This document shows, piece by piece, positions 12,101 to 23,505 of a stretch of 64,000 bases of DNA (the first letter of the stretch is position 1; each line of letters begins with the position of its first letter). Position numbers and translations under genes: made by a program. The stretch comes from Paragordius varius. Its lineage: Eukaryota > Nematomorpha. The notes under the pieces were generated by a model. The model made no database searches, was not told where the DNA came from, and saw nothing but the letters and a program-made list of their open reading frames with translations. Where the stretch lies: the NCBI GenBank assembly GCA_964247055.1, contig OZ176054.1, forward strand, positions 3,224,001-3,288,000. Direction: 5' to 3'.

Positions 12101-14405
12101 AATATTAATACTGAAACGAATCCATTTTTTCCGCTAATTGAAAAGCTTGTACGTTTACCCGCCTGTTTTTATCCGCCATACATTATTGGTTTAACTGGAC
12201 CAATTTGTTCGGGGAAATCGCTTATAGCTAATAAGCTATTTCAATTATGTCACCGGGAACCGAAAATTGCGACACCACCTCAAAAAATGTCTTTTGACGT
12301 GCATGATGATCGAAAAATATCTCATTTATTTTATCAAAATCCTAAAGTTATTTAATTATTATTATTATAACCTTTTATAATATATCCAAAACGAAACTTT
12401 AAATTTGATGGAAAATATTTTTTATATATTTTTTTTGTATTAGAGGAATTTGCTATATTATATTACAATTATTTTAATATAGTAAGAATTGGAGATATTA
12501 AGATTAAAATTCTGAAAGCGTTTTTATGAAATAAATTACTTTTAATTTAAACTTCAAAGGAAAAATTATCACAAAATTAAATAATTTTGATCAAAAATCA
12601 AGTCATCTCTATAATATAAATTTTTACGTTTAATAACCGCGTCCTTCATGGTTGATCGGTTTAAGTACTGAGGGTAAAATATGTGAAATATTTTTTACTT
12701 AGAATTAAAAATATGTTTGATATCGCCAATGAGAATTTTTAACAATTTTACAAGTAATTTTTAAAAAAGCTTTTTCTATGTTACCATTATTGCACAGATT
12801 GTGTTAATTGACTGTGATAAAATTTGCCATGAATTGTATAATCAACCGAATGCCTGTATGGTAACTGAATTACAAAAAATATTTGGTAGAGATATTTTTA
12901 TTTCATCCCCCCGACCTGAAAATACAACTGGAAGCTCTGAAATGCAATCATCAGATAACAATGATAATCTTAAATCTATACAGATAAACCGTAGTAAATT
13001 GGCTCAAATTGTTTTTGCGGATAAGGTATTATATTTTAACTATTAACCATTTATTCTATCTAAATTTATTATATAATGTTAGGAAAAATTAGCAAAATTG
13101 AATGCAATTATGTGGCCAACCATATTTACACGCGTACAAGAGACTATTAAAAGTTGTCCTTTAAACGAAAATTGTCAAACATATATTGTGATCCTTGAAG
13201 CTGCTCTATTAATTCAAGCCGGATGGTCCAAATATGTCCATGAGCTTTGGGTTACTTTTGCACCCTTAGATATGGTATACCATTTATTTATACCCACAAT
13301 TCATCCATGTTTGATTTTTTTTAAATTTTTTAATTATTAAAATACTAATTTTTATACTAGTCATTTTTTCATCACTAAAACATTTCGAATTCACATGAAA
13401 AATGTTTTGGGCAAAATATATTCGCAATCGAGATAAAATATTTTTTTACTAGCATAGTTTACCATTCATTTATTAAGTTTTTCCACCCTAAAATGTTTAT
13501 TCAATATAAAATATTTTTTTCAATCAAAAAGGTTTAGTTATTTTTGAGTTTTATAACTCGCTGTGAAAGAAACATATTACAAATAAGTAATTAAATAAAG
13601 AACCTTTTTTAAAAGTATATTCTTTTCATGGGCGGAAAAAACACATGAAAATGGTAAAGTTGGCGAATATATATTTTTAATTTGCCAAGGAACACATATC
13701 ATATATTTTTCCGTTATAATTTAAAATATTTTAAGATTAATATTTAAAAACAAATTTTTTCAGATTTCTAATTTTTTTTGGCCAATAAAGGCATGTGATC
13801 GTTTAATGGCAAGAAATAATTTAGATCGAGAATCTGCCCAATGTCGAATTAATAGCCAACCACCCGTAAAAGAATACCTTGATGTCGCTGATGTGCGGAT
13901 AAGTACCCAATATAATATGAAAGAAATTGATCAAATGGTAAGATATGGATAATACTAAATAAAAAATCAGTAAACCTAGTTTATTTTTGTCCTTTTTAAT
14001 TTGATAAATGACATATTATTTTATAGTGTAATTAATTATATGCCTTTGTTTTTAAACTAATATTAATTAATTAAGTCATTGTATCACAAAATTTACATAT
14101 TATTTAAACAATTTTTATTGGTGTAATAGATTGAGAGGGCTTGGATATCCTTGATTAAACGCATTGGTTCATATGGTTGATAAATGTACCATACATACAT
14201 TTATTTAAATTGACAAGCATTTTTAACGGCAAGCAATAAATAATATGTAATTTAATATTTGATCAATAAATTTTGTTAAATTTTTAATTCTATCATTCGA
14301 TTTGATCAATAGGGTTCACTTATTGAAGAGTATAATTTAAGAATCTTTGAGAAAATAATTGATAATTTAAAAGATAGATTACTAAAATATGTGGATTTAA
14401 GTTAA
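9124..14405 (+). CDS. COASY: Bifunctional coenzyme A synthase (PPAT/DPCK)
   Basis: Catalyses the last two steps of CoA synthesis: 4'-phosphopantetheine adenylyltransferase, then dephospho-CoA kinase. Exons: 9124-9299, 9322-9659, 9728-9815, 11197-11323, 11622-11777, 12071-12346, 12798-13025, 13083-13274, 13791-13902, 13925-13938, 14313-14405, giving about 599 residues (human 564). The N-terminal domain includes LDVRIL. The adenylyltransferase domain begins ALGGTFDRLHNGHKYLL with the nucleotidyltransferase HNGH motif, then FNIVPLHDVYGPT. The kinase domain has the P-loop GLTGPICSGKS, then LIDCDKICHELY, NAIMWPTIF, ILEAALLIQAGW and ADVRI...GSLIEE. Two introns of 22 nt (9300-9321 and 13903-13924) are needed to keep frame; the second leaves a 14-nt exon. 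The alternative is one surplus base at each place. The ATG at 9124 matches the animal N-terminus. Introns 3 and others carry repeats. Confidence 0.93.
9300..9321 (+). other. 22-nt intron in COASY
   Basis: GTATAT...ATAATAG, 22 nt, phase 2. Removing it joins ...FNHFTKHYKN to LDVRIL, reproducing the spacing of the animal protein to within one residue. Retaining it gives an immediate in-frame TAA. A single-base homopolymer error (run of five A just before) is the competing explanation. Confidence 0.65.
10604..11074. mobile_element. MITE with GGGTAGTTTTATATC termini in COASY intron 3
   Basis: Perfect 15-bp terminal inverted repeats, GGGTAGTTTTATATC at 10606-10620 and its complement near 11057-11071, enclose about 470 bp of non-coding AT-rich DNA. 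A degenerate relative occupies the left end of the window. No transposase is present; superfamily not assignable from the ends alone. Confidence 0.65.
13903..13924 (+). other. 22-nt intron in COASY followed by a 14-nt exon
   Basis: GTACCC...GAAAAG, 22 nt, phase 1. Splicing it out gives ADVRI-KIDQM-GSLIEE, close to the ADVVI(D)N.GSLEEL pattern of dephospho-CoA kinases, and restores phase 0 at the 13938 donor. Unspliced, the frame meets TGA at once. One surplus A in the AAAA run at 13920-13923 would explain it equally in phase but fits the kinase alignment less well. Confidence 0.55.
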
Positions 14406-14844
14406 ATAGTACGGCAATAAATTAAAGTTTAATACAATTTTTAATGTATGACTAAAAATTATATAAAATTAATCGAATATGGGTTTTTTGGTTGCTGTTC
14501 ATTATTTCTCATTTCTATCTTTGTTTTTTTGGGAGTGGGGGGTAGGTAGGCACAAATATTTTTTCAATTTGGTATGGCGCGAACCACGAGCTCACAAGAA
14601 TACAGGCATGGGAGTATGAAATATAAAAGGTTGAGAACTAATGTTAACCTTAATTATTATATGAGCTGAACAAAAGGGACGTTTGAGCATAAAGAATTAT
14701 TTATGGCAAAATTTATCAATTAAAAAAGCCATGAACAATAACCTTTTAAATACATAAGCGCCAATGGTTGTAGCGTGGTTTTATTTTTGTGAAATTAGGT
14801 TTTTTATATATATACCAAGTCTACTTATAAATCCTGACCTGTTT
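14406..14844. other. COASY 3' flank, nothing recognised
   Basis: AT-rich, with a short G-run (14531-14550) and a 'tttttttatatatata' tract near 14801. No ORF, repeat family or RNA gene recognised. Confidence 0.4.
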
Positions 14845-15957
14845 TTTGGTAGAAATCACGTAGTAAATGAAAATAAAATATCATTCTGTTCAAAACATTG
14901 TTCATCGGCTTCTACCATTTCGCCCTCAGGCACACATGAATAATAAATCTTTTGTGACAACTCATTCGTAAAGCCATTTTTCAACGTCTTTAAAATTTTT
15001 CGAATCCTCTGCGCGCGCCCCATTGCAAATACGTAATAAACTTAGCGTTAATTATGGAGAATACCGATGCGGAAGAATTTCCCATCGAAGCGGTTTGAAG
15101 GTGTTTTTCACTGGTTTTGTTGAGTGAAAGCCTTGTATGCAGAATCACTTTGCCATGTCTTCTGCCCTATTCCGGTCGTTTTTGATTTATCTATGGTTGA
15201 AATTATTCATTTGTTGGCAATAGTGTGTGTATTAACAATTTCGGTTTCTCTGGTTTCAAAAGTTCATAATGCACGATAACGCTCATGAACCACCAGGCCA
15301 GGATGGTTTTTTAGCGATAGGGCTTTGGTGTTGACGGACCAGCTTCGCAAGCCAAACTATGATTTTTTCCACTTTGGTTTATAAAGTGACTTATCATCAC
15401 TTGTAACAATTCGATGCAAAAGTAATTTTCTGTTATGTTGAAACAAGATTTCATTAGTCACTTTGCGAAATCCAATTGACGTTCATTCCGAATTGTGTGC
15501 AAACCATTTGAGTTCATTGATCTTTCGTAGACAACTACTGATTATTATTTTTTGTGATACATTTAATTCTTCTGCCAATTCCCATCGACTTTGAATTAAG
15601 TCATCATCCAATAACTCTTGACTCTATGTTCTTTGCAGTTGTGTGGTTTGTCAAAGCACCCACTTCCTTGCATTATAAAAACACAAAATGAGGCTATCTT
15701 TTAATCAATGAAGCATGTTAATAAAATGGTTATGCCAGCGGACGATGACTTACAACCCCCTTTTGCAATAGAATAAAAAAGCAATCCGTGCCGCAAATGT
15801 TCTTTTTCCGGCACAAAATTCAACATGATTACGGAAAAGACGCAGTCTATTGGCGGACTCAACTTGTGTGTGACTAGTAAATGATCAATTTGGAGTTTAT
15901 CGAATAAATCGTCTGCGTCTTTTTACTGACGTATTCTCTTAGTTACACCGGTTTTAT
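14845..15957 (-). mobile_element. mariner/Tc1-superfamily transposon relic, copy 1
   Basis: On the minus strand broken frames match a mariner transposase in order: VSQQTISRRLRKINELKWF, then LLLHRIVTSDDKSL (the region of the first catalytic Asp in 'TGDEKW'), KWKKSY, then a C-terminal piece rich in 'EGEMVEADEQCFEQ'. The transposase carries several stops and frame changes and is inactive. The 5' end (about 15957) reads 'accggtgtaactaagagaa' on the minus strand and matches the starts of the copies at about 21710 and 49984. It lies between COASY and a small gene. Confidence 0.8.
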
Positions 15958-16722
15958 GACACCTGGTGATAGCCAGGTTAAGCGTTAGTGTATGGCATTA
16001 TATATTATAATAGATCTGTTTATAAATTTAAAGAATACTTTTAATTTATAAAATTTGAGTTTTGATTATGAGCATAGATTGCGATATTTTTGCTTTGTTC
16101 ATTTGTACTTTACTTTTGTTTTATACTATCTTTTATATAATAGAAATAAATAAGTCAGAACAAATTAAAATTGCTAAATAGTTTATTTGATCAAAGGTTC
16201 AATTCGGCGGCACTCTGCAATAATCAATGATTATATTCACATATTGAATACCAAGTTAATCAGCTACAACACCTAACATAAATATCTCCAGCGAAAATTG
16301 GTATTCATCCAAAATTATATTCATCAATAATATTCAGCTTGACCGCTTTAAAATTAAAATTGCATCGCAAACGCAAATCTATGTAACTTAACAAATCAAA
16401 CAATTCATCGATTTGGTTTTAATAGTTTTAAATATACGGATACCAATTAAATAAAATTAAACAAATTTTAAATATCACAATTTATATTTTATATTAATTT
16501 TTGCTTTAGTGTGATGGTTATTTCTAAGTATAGTATGTGAAATGCATTTGTAATTTCAAATAGGTCGTCTTATAATTTACGGTTTAGGGGGTGTACATTG
16601 TTGATATAAATAAAACATTACATAAGTATTATTTCATTCAAATTTTAAAAAAGTAATTTTGAGTGATTGATTGGTTTTTACATTTTTTATAAAATCATTC
16701 AATATTCTAAAAAAAGTAAAAA
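15958..16722. other. Intergenic, nothing recognised
   Basis: AT-rich spacer between a mariner relic and the 3' end of the 16723-17235 gene. No ORF above background and no repeat family recognised. The part 16500-16720 is probably the 3' UTR of the minus-strand gene. Confidence 0.4.
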
Positions 16723-17235
16723 TTATTTATAATCCCCGCCAACTTTATCCAATGTATCGGCGATAAACGGCGATTCTTTCTTATAATATTTCCAACCATT
16801 ATCATTGGTACAATTTAAATCGAGTTGATTGAAGAAATCAATTTTTTCTTTGACTGTTTGCGCCGTGGTAAACGCAGGTGGAATTCTAACTCTTTGTCCT
16901 ATAATTACTTTTTTGTCGTCGGAAAGTGATGATTTTGGTTGATCATTCGTTTTGATAAATTTTGTAAAATTTTCCTGGGCTAGTTTGGTATGCAATTTTT
17001 TATATTCTTTTTTCTCCTCTTCTTCTTCCTTCAAAAGGAAAACTTTTATTCTGTCCTGAATCTTTTTATTACAATGCTCTAAATTTTGGTTTTGCAAATG
17101 CTAAAATATAGGGATCATGTTAATGAGACTAAGATATTTATGCTAGGATTTTACAGGGAAAAATTGAAATTATATAGACAAATCGTAAACATATAAAGAC
17201 GGCAACCATACCTTCTCAAACCTTAATTTTCCCAT
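16723..17235 (-). CDS. Unrecognised 133-residue charged coiled-coil protein, two exons
   Basis: Exon 1 (17235-17212) encodes MGKLRFEK and ends at AAG|GTATGG. Exon 2 (17100-16723) starts after TTTTAG, in phase 0, and runs to TAA; the intron is 111 nt. The product is hydrophilic and cytosolic or nuclear by appearance. Residues about 9-60 form a Lys/Glu-rich helix (KEEEEEKKEYKKLHTKL), then a low-complexity linker. The C-terminal segment VIIGQRVRIPPAFTTAQTVK and FFNQLDLNCTNDNGWKYY looks folded and non-random. No signal peptide or membrane segment. I do not recognise the family; nucleolar or ciliary small coiled-coil proteins are possible but unsupported. Neighbours are transposons, so context gives no clue. 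The good splice sites and the balanced composition argue that it is real. Confidence 0.6.
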
Positions 17236-17608
17236 GTAAAATATTTAATTACAATCGCAAAATACATAATTACTTAACCAATAATCTTATTTCATATGTA
17301 TATATTACAATAATTTACGTTTAAAAAAACCAAGTATAAAAAAGCATAGCAGTCTTTTGAAAATTAATATTTCTCTTTATATTTTTACGTTTTGTCCGTA
17401 TAATTTCAATTTTATGTTCTGTAAATTGCAAGACATTTTACTTTATCGAATAGCAATTGTTTAGCTTTAACATTAGGCGGACTTTCGTTTTCATAGGCAA
17501 ATCTATTTCATGAACAAATAATATGATTAATTGCTTTATTCATATAACATATTATGATAAGGCCTAGATAAAAAAGGAGTCCACGATTGTGTTTAAACCA
17601 GTCACAAT

Positions 17609-17924
17609 GCCCCAACACAAATGTCGACGGGCCGTACTTTAACTCAAGGCCAACCGACGGGCCTTATTCAAAAAATATATAGACATTTTTTCTGGTTTCA
17701 CTCATAACGCTATGTAACGTATAACTACTCTTTATTCAAATAATTATTGCTTTTTCATCCCCTAAATTAAAAAGATTTATTCAGAAAATTCGTTATGACA
17801 TATACCATATTATTTAAATTTTTCATTATCATATTTGAATTAATGTTTGTATTTGGTAATCTATTGCTGACTTCAGAAATATTTCGAAAAGTCGTATGCG
17901 GTCCGCGTATTAGACACCCCTGGA
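17609..17924. mobile_element. hAT-like MITE (ccaacacaaatggc... family)
   Basis: Left 'ccccaacacaaatgtcgacg', right 'tccgcgtattagacacccct', the same ends as the copies at 20296, 45936 and 47237. Short GC-rich blocks ('gggccg', 'gcggtccgcg') lie near both ends and the core is AT-rich. No coding capacity. Confidence 0.6.
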
Positions 17925-18700
17925 GTTTAAACTAACATATCCAATATTGCCGATAATTTGAATGTTTTTTTGCTCTTTATATCATAGTTGTATTAATGGA
18001 TTTAAAATAGTTAACCCTACTTTTTATAAATTTGCTGCAGATACTTCCATTCGATCACACAATTCTGGGGTGAAAATAATGTCCAAATTCTGTAAGTAAA
18101 TTAATTATTATTTAATCTTTCCTTAAATATATTATTCCCAAGGAGATAAACCTTTTATATTGCAAATAAGGCAGACCCTACTTTCAAATGTAAAACTAAA
18201 TAGCCCTTAAAATTCACCCCCATCTCTACGTTTTTTAATAGCGACATTCGCAATTACAGGAAACGCCTATTTTTCTCACAAGGGTATGATTTTTAATCCA
18301 TAAGAAATAATAACGTGCCAAAGGCCTATAAAATGTATAGGCACTTTATATCCCAATACGTAGGCAATTTCATTTTTTTGTCAAATAATTTTCTGAAGTG
18401 TGCATGCTACGCAGACCTTATTACAATATAATGGGGAAAGATATCGCATTAACAATCATGTAAAAAATCTAACAGCTTTATAATTGGCCATTTAGTATGG
18501 ACGATTGTTTAAAGCGCGATGGTATTTTAAAACAATTACTGGAACTAACTTCCATATTTTTTGAATTATCAGGTAAATAAAATTAAGATAATTTTATAAC
18601 AAAAATTATAGGTTTTGTAATTTAAAGTTTAATCTGTTGTTATGACAATGTTATGATTTAGGATAAAGTAGTGCAAGTTTTAGATAATCAGTATGGATAA
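17925..18700. other. Intergenic, nothing recognised
   Basis: AT-rich with scattered unclassified GC patches ('ccaaaggcctataaaatgtataggc' region near 18318). No ORF or known family seen. Confidence 0.35.
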
Positions 18701-19882
18701 AGTGACCAGATAGGCTGTTTTTCGCAGTACAGTACTGGATTTTCAGAAAAACACTGCGACTGTACTGCGCCCACTTTTGTACTGCTTTATAAAATTAAAA
18801 AAAATTAATTTTTTATAAATATATACTAATTACCTTTTATATATTTAAAAAAGTTATTTTAGAATTTAATATAGTACCCTCTGTATAAATAACCCCATAA
18901 TTTGTAAAGAAATGTTTCATTTTGCTCTAAAAAACTAAGATTGGCCTATTTAATTGGTTACATATTTTCTCCTCGAATTATAAAATTGGATTTTGGATCG
19001 GTAAAACCACTTATGATGCAGCCCTCGGCCAAACTATAAACCTCGGACTTCATCTTACTATTCAAACTAATGGCTCTTTCACTCAGGGCTTCCACAAAAA
19101 AGAGGTGCCTCAAAATTTAAATTAACAAAATTAATTTATGATATTAATAAATGTTTGATCTAGTTTAGAAAAATCATGTTATAATTATCAAACGGATTTA
19201 ATATTTGTTATAAATGGCATATGATTTCGAAATAACCTTTTTTATTCGTATTAAAAAATTGAGAGCTTTCGTTTTCTACATTCATTAGGTGGGAGGTATG
19301 ATACTTAATTTTTTTCCTAAACTTTAATTTTTAGTTTTCTTATTTTTTTGTACAAACAAATTTGAGATATTTTGTTGAAGCATATTACTAACGATTTTGA
19401 AGCATGATGGAAACGGTAACGCTTTAAGATATTATAACACCCTTTATCTAAATAATTCGATGATGTTGAACATTCAGAATTTTAATTTGATGTGTTTGCT
19501 TAAAATTTTGCTGAATTTTTGTAAAAAACTCAATTTTTATTTAACAATCTGATAACGAACGAATATTTTAATCAAAATTCTGAGTGAGAAATTAGCATTT
19601 TATATAATCTCAACCGTTTATATCGTGTCCATCATGCTCAAAATAGTATGAAGTACGCTTCAAGAAAATTTTGCCAAAAATTATTTGAAAGTATGCGTTT
19701 TTATAAAAATATATTTAGTCGATATAAAAATTTAGCATATATTTAAAATTATTGCACAATGTCGGAATTTTTGCTTTGATTTTAAGAGAACAGTTTTTAA
19801 AAGAGCCAAAAAATTTGCAATTTTCAGAGCCCACATCTAAAAATTAAACCAAAAGCACCATGATAATCCTGATATTTCCTAT

Positions 19883-19921
<39 letters not shown>

Positions 19922-20022
19922 TTCATCTTGTTGAAACTGTATAATATACCACATTGATGTGTAAAAACAGGTAAAATATGTTTTAATTTTTTACTGCGTC
20001 AAAGTTCAAAATATCTGGTCAC
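18701..20022 (+). mobile_element. TIR element A, copy 1
   Basis: Starts GTGACCAGATAG and ends CTATCTGGTCAC-like (tatctggtcac). Just inside the left end is a short palindrome-rich 'cgcagtacagtactg' block. It shares long stretches, in reverse orientation, with 35032-36723, including 'gcttcaagaaaattttgcc', 'gtttccatcNtgct' and '(TA)n' next to 'aatcctgatatttcctatca'. No ORF; about 1.3 kb; contains the (TA)n tract at 19886-19917. Superfamily unassigned. Confidence 0.7.
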
Positions 20023-20295
20023 ATTAAGTATGGACTGTGATTATTGGTTAATTTGTAATCAAATATAAAATCGTAAAAAACAAAAAAGAGTATACTTTTA
20101 AAAAAACCATACATTCATTTTTTATAATTAACCATCATTTTATGTTGCGAAATAAAAAAAATGTAAATTGCTTACATACGCCATTTTGCATATGACAATT
20201 GTAATTTTATAGGTTAAAAATAAAGGATAAAAAATATGATTTTTATACAAAAATAATTTTACGTTTTGTCTTATTAATTTTAATTTAGGCTATAT

Positions 20296-20537
20296 CAGTG
20301 TCTCCAACACAAATGGCTTCGCGGGCCTTATTTGGAATATATATGGGTATTAACAAATATTTTAAAAGGAGCTGTTTATTATTTTAATATTTTTTTGCTA
20401 GTTCATTGCCAAAATTGGAACAATTTATTAAAAAAATTTTCACTAAATATTTTTTTCTAGATTTCGTAATAATTTGTATTTGTAATATCTCGCGGGCCCC
20501 AAAAATATTTTGAACAGCCGCATGTTGAACACCTCTC
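20296..20537. mobile_element. hAT-like MITE with perfect 8-bp target duplication
   Basis: A 242-bp element flanked by GGCTATAT at 20288-20295 and again at 20538-20545. Starts 'cagtgtctccaacacaaatg', ends 'catgttgaacacctctc'. Contains 'gcttcgcgggcc' and 'ctcgcgggcccc' near the ends. The exact 8-bp duplication identifies hAT-type mobilisation for the whole family. Confidence 0.8.
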
Positions 20538-20545
20538 GGCTATAT

Positions 20546-21692
20546 GGTATTATGCAATAAAAAAAGATAAAATCGTAAAACCATATTTACCTTTGATTTG
20601 TTAATTCGTTTTTTTGATTTGATATGGAAATTTGGAGGCATACATTGTCCACATTAAAACAAAATATGATTCTGATAAAATAGATATTTTGTTACAATGA
20701 TATTCAATAAAATATATATATGAATTTTACCCGTTATCGCCAGTCATATTATGGGTGTGTCAAAAATATGCGTCTATTTAAATAGAACAACTTTTTCTAT
20801 TTTATAATTTGAAATTAGCAAATTTAACAACTAAATTTTTTTTATTGCTGACTAATCTTAAAGACCTTCCAAACTAGGGCAAAACCAATGAAAAAACCGA
20901 CTCTTTAACATTTTTGCTGTATAGCCAGGAACCACATCCTAATCGGGTTTTATTTCACGTGAATCGTTAAATTAAAGGGACTAAACCAAATTCAAATTTA
21001 TACATCAAATTAGTTCCTTGAGTCGAAATAGACTCATCTTTTCACAAACTGTCAATTTTATTTGATTGTTACTATTTACGCTTTGATTTTGCTGAGTGTT
21101 TGTTTTAGATCATTGTTCCTATATAAAATCATTATGAAATATAAATAAACAGATAAATAGTGTAAATTTAGTAGGGTTTTTTCGATAGAGCCATGAAAAT
21201 ACAAGCTGGTTTATTTTTTTACAAATTGCATGCGTAATTTAAGTGATAAAACGGGTATTTTGTAATAGTATTTGGATTATAAATATTTGGAAACCGAACC
21301 ATTTTATCTCCTGGAAACATTTAATTTTCTCCGTTATCCATAAACTTTTTTACTTTAAACTCCTCAGTTTTTTAAAATATGGATATAACCAAAAAAAATG
21401 TTGAAATGATCCAAAATATTATTATTTAGCTTTTAAATTTAGGTTAAAATAGATTTTGTAGAATTCTATATCAACTGAAAATATTATTGTTCACTGAAAT
21501 TATCACATTTTAACAAATATTTGCGTTTTAACCGTAATCTATAAGCTTTAGCGAATTTCATTCTTACTAAATAAATTTCATATCCAATTTTTTTACTTAA
21601 CCTATGAAACATCTGGGTTATCAAGGCTATAATATTAAAAATTTTAAATTAAACAAAAAGCTAATATATCGTAAAAAATATAACTTATCAGG
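20546..21692. other. Intergenic, nothing recognised
   Basis: AT-rich; no ORF above background and no repeat family recognised. Confidence 0.35.
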
Positions 21693-21829
21693 CGTAGTCT
21701 TATGTTACTGCTTTAACTAAGAGAGGATGTCAGCGAAAAACGCAGACTATTAATTTAATACAGATCCATTTTGTTCATCTGATATTAAAAAACAACATAC
21801 AAGTTGACACGCTAGCGTCTTATTTTTTC

Positions 21830-23505
21830 ATTTAAAGCAGGGATTGCGAATTTCTTAACGACCCCAACAAATATCAAAGAAAAATAATAGTTTCTTCGAA
21901 ATAACACTCAGAAATTTCGTTGATAATATTTATCAGGATTATTTCGGTTTTGAGAGATTGACAAAAATAAATCTACATTTTTTATAATTTTCTATAACAT
22001 TTACTGATTCATGTAAATTTATACAAGATACTAGCAGGCCCTGTCACGCTTCGGTGTGGCGTAGTCTCACCGATAAATATTCTTAATAATTTGCATTAAA
22101 TAGAGTTAATGGAGATTAAAAAGTAATAATAAAAATATTTAATTAAAAAATATCCTTCATTATTCTTTTACGGGTTTTGCATAGGCTGAAATATTGTTTA
22201 CTCGAAATTGACCATATTTAATCTGTCCCTTATTAAAGTTAATATTCAACTATCATTGGATTTATTTTAAAAATTTTGTTTTACGAAATCATGGCTAATA
22301 GTTCTAATTTGAATTTGTGTTCATACAGCTGGGATCAAGGGATATAAAAAGTAAATCATTTGTGGTCCCATTTTAAAGGGAGGAATGATATTATACAAAT
22401 TACCCAGAATTGTATTTAACCGATGTATGGCTACTTAAGTTTTTCGAAAACTAGCTCCAAAACTACGCCTATTTTGTATGGCGTCTCAGTTTTAAACAGG
22501 TAGACCCCACCCATTGCCTATGTGGAAAAAGCGCTGAGTTATATTCTTTGCCTTTATAGAGCAAATATTTGGAATCATCTATGATACCATCGTCTCATGG
22601 GTTATTCAAAAAAATACCTCACCACTAAATAATCGTTAAATGATAGCGTTTTGGGCAAAGTCCCTAAATTAACGGCTAATAAAAAACCCGACCTTAATTT
22701 TACCTAGTTACGGTTAATATTTCGAGCTTTTAATGAGCTCATATGGCTTCATAAATTTTCTGTAAATTAGCTCCAAAACAACGCAATTTCTATATAGTAG
22801 CGCAGTTTTAGCGGCTATCTGTTTACGCAGGAGCCAATATTAAAAAACGCACTAAAATTTTTACCTTTTAACAGAGAATAACTTAAATCCTCAGTGAATT
22901 TTAACGGCTCCTACCCTGGGCAAAAATTTAATTAGATTTTTTGAAAAAATGGCATTTTACGGGGGGAACGGGTAAAAAGGGAGCCTAAATTAAAATAAGT
23001 CGACTTCGGCGCAATCGAAAAAAAGCAAAAATAATCATATATCGAAAGGTCCAACACGTTTTCCGGAAAATTGTCTCAAAGACACGATTTTTCTGGACTT
23101 CTGTTTTCAAAAAAACCCGTTTTTTACACGGGGTGGGCCCGAACTGGGAGCCTCAAAAAAGGGCGAAGCTATTGTCGGGGCATTCGTTAATGATTATATT
23201 TTTGACATTTGGATTTGAATGGGTGTACCGGTTTTCCGGAAACAGATCACAAAACCAGCATTTTCCATTTTTATAAATATATGGATTATAATGATTGGAA
23301 TAGAAATGCTGATATAAACAGTCCTTCCGAACAAAAAAATTTTATTATATATTTATCTACGATGATTGTTATTTTTTTGTAACAATAATTTTACAAGTTA
23401 AAAAACATTTTTTGTTAAATTGTATTTTCATCACTCGTGACCCCATAATTTTGCTACGCGACCCCAAATGGGGTCGCGACCCATAGTTGAAGCCCTGATT
23501 TAAAG
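21830..23505. mobile_element. hAT-like non-autonomous element nested in mariner copy 2
   Basis: Element 21838-23497 starts 'cagggattgcgaatttc' and ends 'catagttgaagccctg'. It is flanked by perfect 8-bp duplications ATTTAAAG at 21830-21837 and 23498-23505. Near the ends it holds 'cttaacgacccc' and 'ggtcgcgaccc' blocks. It carries repeat B inside it, so three insertion events are stacked here. Confidence 0.88.
22030..23285 (+). repeat. Interspersed repeat B (plus orientation), nested
   Basis: Starts 'actagcaggccctgtcacgc' and ends about 'tttccatttttataaatatat'. Its 3' half (22960-23285) is the reverse complement of much of 6848-7150. Contains repeated 'ttttgtatggcgtctcagtttt'-like lines but no intact ORF. 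It could be a 5'-truncated or degenerate LINE or a Helitron-like element; I cannot decide. Confidence 0.6.

Noticed and set aside
9300-13924. Explaining the COASY frame breaks as pseudogenisation
   Set aside because: All other exons are intact, in phase and well conserved; ultra-short introns or read errors are more likely.
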